Under the pieces are notes generated by a model, which made no database searches, was not told where the DNA came from, and was given only the letters and a program-made list of their open reading frames with translations. Both the position numbers and the translations under genes were made by a program. Of a stretch of 64,000 bases of DNA, positions 12,140 to 23,839 are shown piece after piece. Each line of letters starts with the position of its first letter. The first letter of the stretch is position 1. The stretch comes from Rhyacophila brunnea (lineage: Eukaryota > Arthropoda > Insecta > Trichoptera > Rhyacophilidae): positions 186,001-250,000 of the forward strand of contig JAGYXB010000444.1 in the NCBI GenBank assembly GCA_022495005.1, written 5' to 3'.

Positions 12140-12580
12140 AAGTAGGTACGACAGTCCGATGGGCCCACCGGCTGAAAAAACCGACTTGAGCAGCTCTTCC
12201 TTTTCTGTATCTACATATTTTTTTACACGATTTTGACGGGAAGGTATGAAAAAATCCATGATGTGCCCACTGACTTATAGTTTTTGACTATGATACCTAT
12301 GCTCAATCTGCAGGTCGAACTGGCCATGTAATGGCTTGTGCCGGGTTAATGATGACCGCGTACATTTGCATTAATTGGTCCATTGTGAAAGGTAGCATTA
12401 GATTTTTCTTTAGTCGTGAGATGTCGCACATCATAAGGAAGACAGGATTTATTTTGTTTTTTGTCCTGACAATTTAGTATCAATAATGAATTGAAACAGT
12501 GATACACACGTGTGTAGTACTGTCTCGCCTCACTCAACATTGGTATGACAGAAAAAGGAACACAACATACACAATTTCGG
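12140..12580. promoter_or_regulatory. Candidate enhancer with POU/homeodomain/SOX composite
   Basis: A perfect octamer ATTTGCAT (12364-12371) overlaps the homeodomain core TTAATTGG (12371-12378) and is followed by a SOX-type CCATTGTG (12380-12387). The three fill 24 contiguous bases. A palindromic E-box CACACGTGTG follows at about 12507-12516. SOX-POU composites are typical of neural and developmental enhancers in animals. Function here is inferred. Confidence 0.4.
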
Positions 12581-12734
12581 TTTAACACATTATTAAAGAG
12601 AAAGTGAGACAGCGCTCAACTTAATAAATTGAGTAGATAATGGCTATAGCTAGGTAATAGGTATAGATACATTTTATACTTATACCTAGATAATATTTGT
12701 ACACAAACGTATCCAAGGATACATAGTCACTGCA

Positions 12735-12975
12735 CGAGTGTTATAATTTTCTGTGACTGTTCCCAAAACCTTCATTATGAACAATGTAAGGGTATATTCT
12801 GATATTTTGAAAATGAGCTTTTGCGAATCCACAAAACATGCAATTACAAAATATGCTCAGCAATTGCAATGCGCGACGAGAAATTCTGAAATAAACGTTC
12901 GCCACTGTAATGAGGACTCCCTGAAACAGCCTGAACAATTTAATCAGGCTTGTTTTCTGCTCGCCCGGTAGATAT
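12735..12975. promoter_or_regulatory. Candidate conserved noncoding island
   Basis: A complex, GC-richer segment directly downstream of the POU/SOX cluster. It contains AACAATG (SOX-like, about 12780), CAATTAC homeodomain wording, two CAATTGCAATG-like words and a CCTGA...TCAGG inverted repeat near 12930-12948. Both strands have open frames of 72-90 codons, as expected from a stop-poor noncoding element. Neither resembles a known protein. Confidence 0.3.
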
Positions 12976-13144
12976 GTATAGGTACCACTGCTTGTCAAAC
13001 TTTTTTTATTCAATGTACCTCATTTAAAGAAATTTAAAAAAAATAGAATCCTTTCTTAACTTTCTATTCCGCTAAACAAATATATAAATATTGCCCACAG
13101 TAATTATAAGTACGGGTACCTACCTAGTATTTTTACTCATTATA

Positions 13145-13300
13145 GTCATCATCCAGGGTCTATTCATAGCTGGATAAAGGCCTCCCCAATGCTTTCTTTG
13201 GTTCTCTCGGTAACTAATTTTGACTACCACACACCTCCACCGACGTTCATGACTTCGTAAATTGATCGGATGTATGACGGCCATTTAGTGTTCCATGGGG
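13145..13300 (-). pseudogene. LINE 3'-end remnant (RTE-like), decayed
   Basis: On the minus strand the segment reads a decayed version of the lepidopteran LINE tail, with a 'GGGAGGCCTTTATCCAGC' block preceded by codons for YRENQRKHW and followed by a gatgatga end. This resembles the C-terminus and 3' end of RTE-type reverse transcriptases, in which GEAF-Q-QW wording is common. Stops and substitutions show it is dead. The family call is from memory. Confidence 0.4.
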
Positions 13301-13390
13301 GATGTGGTTGGTAGATATCACTGTATACATTTCATCCAGTGGTGATACCTAAGCCCATTTATTATTGTGGCAACCTCTATTAGTCTATTA

Positions 13391-13535
13391 CTGTACGAAA
13401 ACATTTTCTTGGCTACGTGTTAAAACTGTGAACTATCATGCTCCGCCCATTTTTAACCGCAATTCCATTATAAGCTCCTCCCATTTAGTAAACAACAGCG
13501 CCTGGAAGCGTAGCCAAGAAGATGTTTTCTTACAG
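13391..13535. mobile_element. TA-target MITE, copy 1 of 3
   Basis: A 145-bp element flanked by TA (13389-13390 and 13536-13537), the target of Tc1/mariner transposons. The ends pair over about 28 bases, with CTGTACGAAAACA at the left and the inverse of CTGTAAGAAAACA at the right. The core contains GTGTTAAAACTGTGAACTA and CTCCGCCCAT. The same core recurs at 35073-35180 and 47222-47383. It has no coding capacity. Confidence 0.8.
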
Positions 13536-14104
13536 TACCTACATAGCATACTCGTTTCTGCATTTTTATTCATTGAAAAAAATGTTCTTCGGAAATCATT
13601 TTCGATGTATATTTTATTGCGTAATCTATAGGGCGCAAAAACGAGGTATTTAAGTATAATTAAAAATATATGATTATTTTAGTAATAGGTAGGTACCAAC
13701 CCTCCTTGATTTTTAACCCACAAAATCACTTATTATTTGAATAAAAATGAATATTTCTGATGAATTGAATTTACTCGATTTTGAACAATAATGCGTAAAT
13801 AATTTTTAATCCAAGTAGGTAAATATTCAAAATGACCTTTCGCTTTTAGATTCCGGATTGACATAATATTATTCGTACATTGTCAATATTACTTTTGGGG
13901 TAATTTTTTAAATAATATCATTTTAATATTGAGAGTACCTACCTAGTCCTGTCAATCTTTTTTATCCCCCAAAATCCATCTTGCTGATACCAGCACTTTC
14001 TTTACATCAAAATTGTATTGGTTTTCCAGGCACAGCGCCTCGAATGAAAAGTATGGATTCAATTATTGCACTGTTTAAATTAGGACTTCTATTATTCATT
14101 AAAC
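13536..14104. other. AT-rich background
   Basis: No gene or repeat is recognised between the TA-MITE and the SINE. TACCTA words and poly-T tracts only. Confidence 0.5.
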
Positions 14105-14356
14105 GCCCACGGTGGCCACGCGGCTTAAGCGTTGGACTATCACGCCGTGGGTCCCAGGTTCGAATCCTGGGTCTGGCAAGTACACATATTGTTTTTCAAT
14201 TTGTGTGTGAGTCAGGGTATGGACCTATTGTGCTGAGCAAGTGGCTGACATCCATTTCTCGTAAAAACAAAAAATCTGTTAATACAAACCTCTACTCTGT
14301 GGAAGCCCATATGATCCTATTAGGATCGGACATGGTAAAAAATATATATATATATT
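14105..14356 (+). mobile_element. tRNA-derived SINE, fullest copy
   Basis: The head (14105-14177) has RNA polymerase III promoter blocks: an A box TGGCCACGCGG at 14113-14123 and a perfect B box GGTTCGAATCC at 14157-14167, with the T-arm stem CCAGG/CCTGG. The D-arm style recalls a Ser/Leu-type tRNA. The body runs to a conserved 3' part (AGGATCGGACATGG, about 14323-14336) and an A/TA-rich tail. Related 3' parts lie on the minus strand at 17307-17360 and 39853-39954. It is not a functional tRNA gene because the acceptor arm does not pair. Confidence 0.75.
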
Positions 14357-14479
14357 CATTGAACCTTTACCACGCGTGCTGCCATTTCTCTAATAATAAG
14401 GATTTAAATGTTTCCACTTTATTTTTCTATAAAAAATATATTTAAACGTTATTTTCTGTGAGGAAGTTTGACAAGCTCC
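14357..14479. other. AT-rich spacer
   Basis: Short AT-rich sequence after the SINE tail. Nothing is recognised. Confidence 0.4.
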
Positions 14480-14700
14480 GTTCTTAAGCAATTATATCAG
14501 AATATAAATGCGGAGCGGCAATCAGTTGCTGGTTCTGCTTTCCGCCTTCAGAATAATAAGGTTGCACGAAACTGTTTTCACCCTTGGCACGGCTCCACCC
14601 GAATCGCGCAAGTTCGTGATTGGCGCTGTGTTCCAATGTAAATAAGATAATTATTATGTTATTAGTGGCTTGTTGAACGCGATTTTTACTCATTTGACAT
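14480..14700. promoter_or_regulatory. GC-richer island
   Basis: A complex segment with CCGAATCGCGC and TGATTGGCGCTG wording and no TAGGTA filler. A 69-codon minus-strand frame (14484-14693) lacks family features. It is a possible conserved noncoding element by composition only. Confidence 0.25.
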
Positions 14701-15805
14701 AGGCATGCTATGTGAATATGCGGATCACTAATTTACATGCAAAATATATTGCTTTTAGATATCTCAAAACTAAGTAGATATAATATTTACGTACTTACAG
14801 TATTGTCAAGTAGGTACGTAGGTAGGTATATTGTCAATATCTATATTTTTATAATCTAGGTATTTAAATTTTATATAGTTTATACATATTAGGTATACCT
14901 GACTGCCTAACATACCTACTGGCTTATATTTTCGATTTGATAGGTACCTATACTTATATAAATATAATATTAAATAAATAAGTAACTGGTTATAGGTAAG
15001 TGTAGGTGCCTACTTAATAATCAAACTCGGAAAAAAGTATTGTACAGTGTTCATAGATAACCTTGCAAATGGTTGGTTTAAATTTTAAATTACATTAAGA
15101 AGAGACTGAAACATAACTGGCTTTTCTTTAATTAAATAACTACATACCTACTTCCTACATACCTAGGATACTTAGGCTTCTTACAATCCGATGCGGACCT
15201 TCGCATTCCTCTGATCAAATAAACTTTTTCTTAAGATGTGTTGTGGTTAGCAATTCCTTCTACATGTTATATCCAAGACCTGGAATCAAAATAATAACAA
15301 GTAAGTTTGCCCAATGCGACTATCGAACCCGTAGCACAGGATATTAGAAGCTGACATTCTATCGTGGTGTAGCTGAATATGGCAGAGTAGGTAGGTATGC
15401 ATAATAATATTGGCAGAGACAGAACTAGAAAAAATTTCATCTCTATAATTAATACTAAATACTTAAGTATGTAGGTAGTTGCCATTATTTATGTCGTGAT
15501 ATTTTGGAAAACGAATAAAAATTCCATAATATATTATGTAGGTACCTACACATTGTATTGATTATTATTATTCCTTTGCGCGATAAAGTCTGAAAAAACG
15601 AAATACCTAGGTACCTACCTATATACCAGATATTTAGTGACATCCAAGTTAACATCGCTTGAAAAAAACTTTCCTTATAATTTAGTAGGTATTTTAAACT
15701 GCTGGCTTCGAGGAAAACTTTTTACATTGCAACACAGAGAACGAACGCTATGAAAAATAACAATTCCAATTTACTTATTTTCAGACTTGATTAACAAAGT
15801 TTTTG
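14701..15805. other. AT-rich background
   Basis: Dense TAGGTA/TACCTA words, for example GTAGGTACGTAGGTAGGTA at 14810-14828. No supported gene, RNA or transposon. Confidence 0.5.
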
Positions 15806-15809
15806 TTGA

Positions 15810-16120
15810 ACCTTTTAAATTCTGATGATGATGAATAGCGAACTTTCGCAAGCTGCAGAGCTTCTTAATGACCGGATGAGTGAAAGGGAAATTTACTCAA
15901 TATTTTTGAGTGAATTACTTTTGTCTTTTTATTTACCCTCTTTCCGCCCACTTTCGGAAATCCTCATATATTATAATGAAATTTTGGGCAAACGGTAATA
16001 CCGACTGTCTGTTTCGGCCTAAATGTGACCTATTTTTGTCAAACTCCGCCGTTCATTTGCATTTTATAGTTGCATATTATGGCTTGCTGGAGGGATGCCA
16101 ATGTATCCAGCCAGGGGTAG
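15810..16120. promoter_or_regulatory. GC-richer island with octamer site
   Basis: A perfect POU octamer ATTTGCAT lies at 16055-16062, followed by a TTGCATATTATGG word. TTTCGCAAGC and TTTCGGAAATCC blocks flank it. No coding frame of substance. A regulatory role is inferred. Confidence 0.28.
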
Positions 16121-17925
16121 ATATCTACTTAGATAAGTACTTATATCTTTAAATATGGTAAATATGCAGTATACAAATAATTCTTTTCATAAACCATCAC
16201 TTTATAATATTAATTCGCAACTTGTTTATTTGTGAGAATCTTTGTTTTTTATTGACAACAAAATTTTTGCCATTACGTTAACCTTATAACTAACTAAATC
16301 TATGGTTATAATACTACTTATAATTATTTATAAACACCTACGTTAATTTGAGTCACTGATAAAAATAAAAGATATATTATAATATGTTTGTAATAGGTAC
16401 GAAGTTATGTTACCTCCATAAAAAAATCCATTGACACTAACCTTTATTCAGATAATAATTAATAAAACCTACTAGTACTTACGTGTAGAAACACATAGGT
16501 AGGTATATAACATAAATAATTGATATATTGGTACCGATATAGGTTCAGTATCTTTAGGTTAGATGCGACAATACCTACATTGAACAAAAAATGTATGACA
16601 ATGTTGTGAAATTTTAATTGATTTGTGAATCAAGTTTAGTTTACATTTTTACACAGGAATATCTTAATAATTAAGTACCTACTTACAAAATTCTGAATTT
16701 TTAGGTAGGTTATTATCATTATTTGATGTAGGATTAAGTATTTACATATTAGGTAGAGATAATATTATTTGAATATTTAAACCTGAAACGATTTTCAATG
16801 CTTACATTGTATGAGTTAAACATGATATTAATCCTACCTATATTATTTGAACATTTTTATTATCTCGACAGCCAAACGATAGTACCTAAGATGCTTATGA
16901 ATATAAATAATATTATTAAGTAATTTTGGTTGCAGAATGTAGAGCAATTATGAAAATTATAATATACCCACAATGTAGGCGTAGTAGGTATATAGGTATG
17001 TGTACTAAATGATTATGATTACCTATTCTATAATTTAAAACACTTACACACAAGTTTTAAGAGTATTGAATACCTACTTTATTTTCATTTTCTATAAAGA
17101 AGATGAGTTGGTAAGAGACAAGATTTTGCAGGATTTTTTACTTATGGTCAACTTTTATAATCATTATTATAAAACAAGATATTAGTACCTTCTTATTTAT
17201 AGATATTTATATATTACCTGTGTTGGTACGTATCTACTTTTTAAAGTTAAGTCAAACTGTTTGATATTAAATTATTATTTCTACCCAATGATGTTATATA
17301 ATTCGACCATATCCGATCCTGATAGGATCATATAGGCCTCCAGAGATGTTGGCCACTTGTAAAACCTATTATTTTCATACTATGACTCCAAACACAAATA
17401 TAAAGACACTTAAACGTCAATTGAATAAATAGGAGAGGGCGTGTTGCTTCTTAGGAGTAAACTCATGATTACAGATCAGATAGATACCTACCTACCTACA
17501 AATTAGCTTAATCTGCCAACACGCAATATTGTTAGGATTAACTGGTATTAGTAACAAGATGTATGATGCAGTAACAAGTAACTAATCACTAGGTATATAA
17601 ATTAAATATCTATATCAAGAATGTCAATACGGTAGGTAGTTATACATATTAAGATTATGAAAACTTAAAACTCATGCAGAGATATTGTAAAAAGAAAATA
17701 CAATGACTTTGTGTAGGTATTGATTCCTTCCATTCAATAGGACTAAAGTTTTTATTTTTAGAAAGCATTATTTTTCTAATTGACTAGGTACTTCTAAGGT
17801 AATTCAGTGCATAATAGGTATAAGTACATACATATTATTGTAATAATTCTTAATACATACACCTAGTACCTATGAATATTCGGAGACTGAATCATTCAAA
17901 CATAACAATTAGGTAGAAAGCAGCA
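16121..17925. other. AT-rich background with one SINE fragment
   Basis: No gene is seen. The only assignable item is the SINE 3' fragment at 17307-17360. AATAATATTATT palindromes and TAGGTA words are frequent. Confidence 0.5.
17307..17360 (-). mobile_element. SINE 3' fragment, same family as 14105
   Basis: On the minus strand this reads CAAGTGGCC...ACATCTCTGGAGGCC...ATGATCC, then AGGATCGGATATGG. It matches the body and 3' part of the 14105 SINE with an internal deletion of about 50 bases. The tRNA head is missing. Confidence 0.65.
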
Positions 17926-17929
17926 TTCA

Positions 17930-18240
17930 AAGCATACTTTTCCCGATTACAATATCTCTTGGCATTCCATTGCGGTGAAGAATTTGAAAAAATAAAATCG
18001 TGTCGGCCATTGCTGTTTCCGACGGAGGGTTTAAATGATAATCCCACTGCGCATGCTCGGGAATGTTTATATCTCTTTCTCTTTCCGACACGTAGAAAGC
18101 TGGAGGCTCCGTCTCCCTCAAATAAGTGTTTTCTGAATGGGCATGCGGCGATGCGGCTGCGTACACAGTCAATGCCAAATCAATTCTCGAATGAAATGTG
18201 GCGCTCGGTGAAAATGCCTCGTGCTTTTAGTAGAAATCTT
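17930..18240. promoter_or_regulatory. GC-rich island, candidate conserved element
   Basis: One of the sharpest composition islands in the window: complex, CpG-containing (GGCGATGCGGCTGCG at about 18144-18158) and without TAGGTA words. Both strands are open for 80-136 codons across it, but neither product has a recognisable domain. A conserved regulatory element or a lineage-specific exon are the alternatives; composition alone cannot decide. Confidence 0.3.
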
Positions 18241-19550
18241 AAGAATACCAAAAATTTAAATCTACCTACTCCCATTATAATATTATGTTTTTTTACTACA
18301 TACCCACATATTTTTTTTCTAATTCATGTTTCAAAACATATTTTTGAAATGATAATTTTTCCATCATAATATTACAAATTATACGACGATATCTATTGTT
18401 AATAATTTTAACATAAATTTAACATCAAAATACATAAAAGAAAAGTCAATAGGTACAACTAAATAACGGCCCAAGTAATCGATGTTTCCATCCATTATAA
18501 AATTTCATATACCTAGGTATCAAATATTTAAGTAGGTGCCATGCCCACTGGCAATCTCATAAGTAGGTAGGTACGTAGGTAAAGTTTTAAACTACAATTT
18601 TATATTCGTATAACTACTAGGTATATAAATATTTTAGTTGTAGGTATGACACACAATTATTAATAAAATTGATAGTGCTCCAAAACAACAGTTAACATTT
18701 GAAATACCTGGTACCTACCTACCGAATACCTATTATGCTATTAAACTACATTACTAAAAACATAAATTCTTCTACGATGATAAAAATTGCATTGTTTAAA
18801 AAACACTTTTATTTATTTATTTAAAAACGAAACATTGTGTAGGTACCTAAAAATCAGAATTCAAGACGTTCACGATATGAGATTTAAATTTAAAAAAATA
18901 ACTGGCTCTAATCAAAAGAGTTACAAGCTATAAGTATATGTATCTAGGTATTTAGCAAATATTGCTCTCAAAAAAAGAAGAAAAAAGTACTAACATTATC
19001 ATTAAAATGACGTATTGACATACCTACTAATAAATCTGAGCCGTCGGTATTTGTATTTTTGAAGATGTACCGATTTATATATTATTACGTATCCTACATA
19101 GAAAATATAATAACACTGATAAAACATACCAATAATCGTGTTCACGATGGGTAGATTAAGTAGCCATCTTGAAACATGTCCGGTAAATTTTACAAAAACA
19201 TTTGTGCGAAAAACCTTTTTACATAATTTATTACAGATCGAAGAAAAGCTTCGAGGTTGAATTACGTGTTCACCAAGCGATAATTTGGTAGGAATTAATA
19301 AACATTTGCCATTTATTTGAGATGCGACGCTTATTTGTTGTGGGTACCTACATACCTAAACAGTATTTTTCGTAAGTGTAATGTGACCATTTGACATTGA
19401 TTCATATTAAATATCTGATAAAAATGATTTATACCTAACTAATTACGAGTAGGTACCTGATTACATATTTATCGAGGTACCTACCTACTTTTAAATCATA
19501 AAGAATTCTTCGGGTCATACCTAAGATGTTTTTATTGGTTTTTAACAATT
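18241..19550. other. AT-rich background
   Basis: Nothing assignable. Poly-T, TACCTA and palindromic TA-rich words only. Confidence 0.5.
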
Positions 19551-19554
19551 TTAT

Positions 19555-19740
19555 ATTGAAAATCAGCGAACTATAGATTCAGGACAAACTCTCATCGGTT
19601 TGCATGTTTCGCATTGACGAAGGGTATGCGTGCCGCTAAATGCCGGGAGGGATGAAACAAATCCGTGGAGAAAGTTGTCAAATTACCAAATCATCTGGGT
19701 CACGATCCTCAGTTATGTGGTCCCGACGAAGAAGATAGGT
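19555..19740. promoter_or_regulatory. GC-richer island
   Basis: A complex segment with TGCCGCTAAATGCCGGGAGGG near 19632, no coding frame and no repeat match in the window. It is a possible regulatory element by composition only. Confidence 0.22.
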
Positions 19741-20599
19741 ATAATGAAACTGTATCTACCTATACATAATACGATATTATTGTATCTGTAACTTACTTAG
19801 GTACCTACTTTTTTCTTTCTCTTATCTTAAGATTATTTAAGTATATTTTTTTAGGTAAGTATGTGTTTTATATTAAGTAGGTAAATGCCTAAGTATCTTA
19901 TTTAGACATAAATATTATAAGTAAGCCGAAATTATAAATAGCATATAATTAGTATAACATAATTATAGGTACCTACCTAGTAACCACAGAACAGAATTAT
20001 GTGTTCCCTTGTTAGTAACCAACTATTTGAGCTATCTAATTATTATTCTAAAACGAACCAACATAATATTATATAAGTAAGTAGGTAAGTACATACTTAG
20101 TACTTACATAATTATGTACTGGGAATAGATTATGTACATATTCCTACCTATAAATATTGGTTAAATAATATTGATGTTTCTATTTACTCTTTCGTAATTA
20201 AAATATTGACGACTTCTCTTAAACAATGTTATGCATTTTGATAAAGATTTTTTATTTTATTGATTTCTAAGTAAGTATAGTACATACGTACTAATTGAAA
20301 AAACTAATACAAATTCTCATACAATATGGAGGTAAGTGGGTACCTACTTAATATTAATTATGAAAATTATAAAGTCTGCATCATGATTACTTTTACATGT
20401 TTGTGATAGTAATTGTATTAGGTATGTGGGACTATTTGTGGGACTGGGTGAAAGAGGTTTTACTAAGTTATAGGTAAGTTTATAACTCGCTTCTGCTGTA
20501 AGTACAAATAATTCAGACATTAGACACAAAAAATCAATTTCTTCGCAATTTACCTACAACATGAGGTTAAAACCTTCTTACAACATTTTTCGCTGAATA
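19741..20599. other. AT-rich background
   Basis: TAGGTA-rich DNA without recognisable features. Confidence 0.5.
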
Positions 20600-20870
20600 A
20601 CTTAGGATAAAACGTGGTAGCTGTCTCATCTCAACGGAAACAAGACAGTGAAAAATGTAAAAAAAAGTTTATCGACAATATTGGATTCCAAAGCCTTCGA
20701 ATTCCTCGAGGAATTGAAACAACTCTCCGAAGTGAAGATATCATGAAAACGCCACCACCTACAGGAATATACGAATTACCTACTCTGAAAAAATTTGCAT
20801 ATTTTATGAAAACACGTTCCTTCTTTTTCTGTTGAAGAAAAGCGTTCACAGCAGAATTGCACGCAAACTT
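20600..20870. promoter_or_regulatory. Stop-poor island with octamer site
   Basis: The segment is open on both strands (73 codons plus, 20614-20835; 80 codons minus, 20631-20873). It contains CCTTCGAATTCCTCGAGG and a POU octamer ATTTGCAT near 20797. The plus-strand product is rich in K, T and P and matches nothing I know. Simultaneous openness on both strands favours a noncoding element over a gene. Confidence 0.28.
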
Positions 20871-21283
20871 CAAAGTAGGTAGATATACGATTAATCATAA
20901 GAGGTGAACGCTACATTCGATTGTCAGCGATCACTACCAATTTAGCACAGATATCTTTGTAGGCAAGTAAGTATCTAAATTGCACAAGCAAAGGTGAAAA
21001 TTATTATTTAATCATCTTATACCTAACGTTTTATTTTCATTAATACTACACTATACTAATAGTAGTAATTAATTAATAGTAGTATAATAATTAATACTAG
21101 TAGGTGTTTGCTTTGGGTTTTTTTGTACCATTTGTGAAAGTGATTTTGAAACGTGTATGTAGTACTTACCTACCTACTTAGGTAGATTTTTTTTGGTTGT
21201 CGAACTATTGATTATCAATTTAAAATGCCTGGTTTTTCAAAGGAATTAGATATGAAGATAGCTACATACTTATAAGAGTTAAG

Positions 21284-21507
21284 GGTACTGTTCGGTTATA
21301 CCGGAGGCAGCGGAAAACGCATTTTGAAAATAGCCGATAAACTGGATTATTTGTTAGGTTAACCTAACCAAACCTAACCTAACCTAACCTAACCTAACCT
21401 AACCCAACCTAACTGAACCTAAACTAACCCAAACTAACAAATAATCCAGTTTATCGGCTATTTTCAAAATGCGTTTTCCGCTGCCTCCGGTATAACCGAA
21501 CAGTACC
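21284..21507. mobile_element. Palindromic MITE with telomere-type core and exact 8-bp duplication
   Basis: Two 74-bp arms (21284-21357 and 21434-21507) are identical inverted repeats, as far as I can read without a mismatch. They start GGTACTGTTCGG. The 76-bp centre is a run of CCTAA units, perfect at first and degenerate later. The element is bracketed by identical 8-bp direct repeats GAGTTAAG at 21276-21283 and 21508-21515. The target length fits hAT, P or Merlin-like transposons, but the GGTACT end does not settle which. Perfect arms indicate recent insertion or arm homogenisation. A truncated relative lies at 36120-36172. Confidence 0.9.
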
Positions 21508-22302
21508 GAGTTAAGTTGTAGAGCCCAACCGCATAATAAGTATATACTTATTCTGATAAATCATTGATATTAGTTAGATACATAGGTAGGTACAGGTAAA
21601 AACTAGTTTCAGAAATCTTGAAAGTGTTGGTTTCTTTTGTATTTGCAGTAGGTCTTCTAAACGAATTTAAACATTATCTTGAACAGCATATTGCATCACT
21701 TGAAAATAAGTTGTTAAACATTCTTAAAATTATTATATCGACTTATACCTACTTAGGTATATAAAAAGTAAACAACGCAGTGATTGTCTTTCGTCAATCA
21801 CACAATTCCTATTATTTGACTCCTTTTGGTTGACAGCGACAAAAAAATAAAAGAAACAAGTTACTCGAGTTATGTAGTCGGTACCCACCTATTGATTATT
21901 GACTCCACTTTATATAGAATTGTTTGAGAATTCTTTGATCTTGGAAAGGTTATTTTGATTAAAAAACAACTTGCTCTGTACCTACCCACTTAGGTATAAT
22001 ATTACTTCAATCAAAAATATGGATGCATTGAAGTGCATAATATATATTTTAACTATCTTTCAGTGGATAGTTACAAATTAATTATTGAACTACTTTAATG
22101 ATATAAGGCTTATATAAGCAATTAAAACATATTCTACAAAAACGTTAGCCCCTGTATTATAAACCAATACAAAAATTAAAATATCTACATGGTTAAACAT
22201 TATGTATATTCATAAAGTTACACATTTATGTTTTATTTTTGCATTCCTTTCATACTAATAATATCTTCTCACATTTGCTCAAATGGTGTTAATAGCTTAA
22301 AA
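21508..22302. other. AT-rich background
   Basis: A small complex patch at 21775-21850 (CAATCACACAATTCC wording) is the only part that departs from background. No gene is seen. Confidence 0.45.
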
Positions 22303-22807
22303 CAGTGTCTGCCAAACGTTTTTGCCTGACGATATACTGGGAAAAGTGAATTTATTTCGTGGTACAAAAAATAAAAATCCTCTAATAAATTAAATGTAGG
22401 TTGGTAGGTACTTTATAATTATATGAATAAAGAAATAAAATCTTATCTGATCTTAAAATATAGGTATGTACTTATAAGTATATATATTTATATAAATTCG
22501 TACCTAATATAGATATTATCACTAAGATAATTTTATTCATGAGAAAGATGCAATCGATCTTGAGTAATACATAGTAGAACTCCATTATAATGGTTTTGAA
22601 TAAAAGATATTTCTGATATGTTTTAAATTTAAAGCGAGTTTAAAGCTACTGTCATTGCTGACAAAATTTTCAATTCATTTAAGGAACCGTACACGATATT
22701 AAATATAGTGTAATACATAGGTACATAATATGGATAGATTTACAGATTTCTTCTTTCACGACTCAGATGGAACCTCTCGCGGCATAGGTATAGTTTGACA
22801 AACATTG
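22303..22807. mobile_element. hAT-like MITE, family B copy 1
   Basis: The left end CAGTGTCTGCCAAAC is shared with the element starting at 39687. The right part, with TTCTTTCACGAC and AACCTCTCGCGGCA (about 22749-22784), is shared with 41078-41109. The extreme right end (GACAAACATTG) is a damaged form of CAGACACTG. No target duplication survives. It is non-autonomous, about 505 bp. Confidence 0.6.
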
Positions 22808-23835
22808 TTCCATAATATTGTAAAATGTTCTACGGCATCTTACTATTTAAATTTATTGAAGAACTCTAAATGTTTTATTTTTGAAAATAGCAATATTTTA
22901 ACCTATATTTAGTTAGGTAGACCACAAACCATGCTTCAGTCTATAGGTAGATAAGAATTATTTACAGAGATGATCGCATGATTTTTTTCAATTCCATGTT
23001 AGACGATTGGTAAAAAAAAATATTTTGTAGATACTCTTAACCAAGTAGAAAATGTACTTAGGTATCAGTTTTGCGTGTTGTCAACACTGAAATAGATATT
23101 CAATTTATATATTCATATGAATGCACCGCTTGGCCCTGACTCCTTGCCTATCATAGGTACCCATTCATGAACTTGAGTGCGAATGTAAAGTAGTTGGCAA
23201 CAGAATATGAAAATAGGGATTCAATACATTTTTTAAGTACTTACTATGTTTTATTTTTCATTTTGAATAATCAATACGTACTTACATAAGATTTGTTTAA
23301 TTTAAAACTACCTTCTTATCTAGGTACCTATATCGTGAAATACTTTTTATTTATATCGATTCGAGCTTTAGTTTTGTGAATGCATTAAATCACGGTTCGA
23401 CATAAATAAAAAGGATTCATAAAATCAGTATATTTAGGTACCTACTATATATTTCATTTTCGATAAAAATCTGTCTTTTTAATTAAAAAATACAATAAAA
23501 CTATTAATAATAAATTAACAAACTTCCCACAGCATTAAAACTAAGTTAAATAGGTACCTAAGTACCTATCTATATTTTAGGACTATCTACTCATTTAATA
23601 AAGTTTTTTTTAATTGCACCTACCTACTAAAGTATATTTTTTAATTAAACATAACTAATGTTTTTAAATACTATACCTACCTTTAGGTATATAGGAACCT
23701 ATATAAATTATCATTAAATATTAGATATACCTAACAAATATATTTTTTTAAATATGTAAAGCAGTTTTTAGTAATCACTGGCACTATCTACCTATGTTAT
23801 TAAAGTGTAAAACTAAATACCTTGGTCTACCACTG
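22808..23835. other. AT-rich background
   Basis: No assignable feature. TACCTA words and A/T homopolymers. Confidence 0.5.
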
Positions 23836-23839
23836 AATT

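Noticed and set aside
14105..14177. A functional tRNA gene, because of the perfect A and B boxes.
   Set aside because: The first and last seven bases do not form an acceptor stem, and the body continues into a repeated 3' part, so it is a SINE head.
13981..14445. 154-codon open frame on the plus strand.
   Set aside because: Most of it is translated SINE sequence, including the tRNA head. The product has no domain.
20614..20873. Opposing 73- and 80-codon frames considered as a gene.
   Set aside because: Both strands are open over the same DNA, neither product is recognisable, and an octamer site lies within, which favours a noncoding element.
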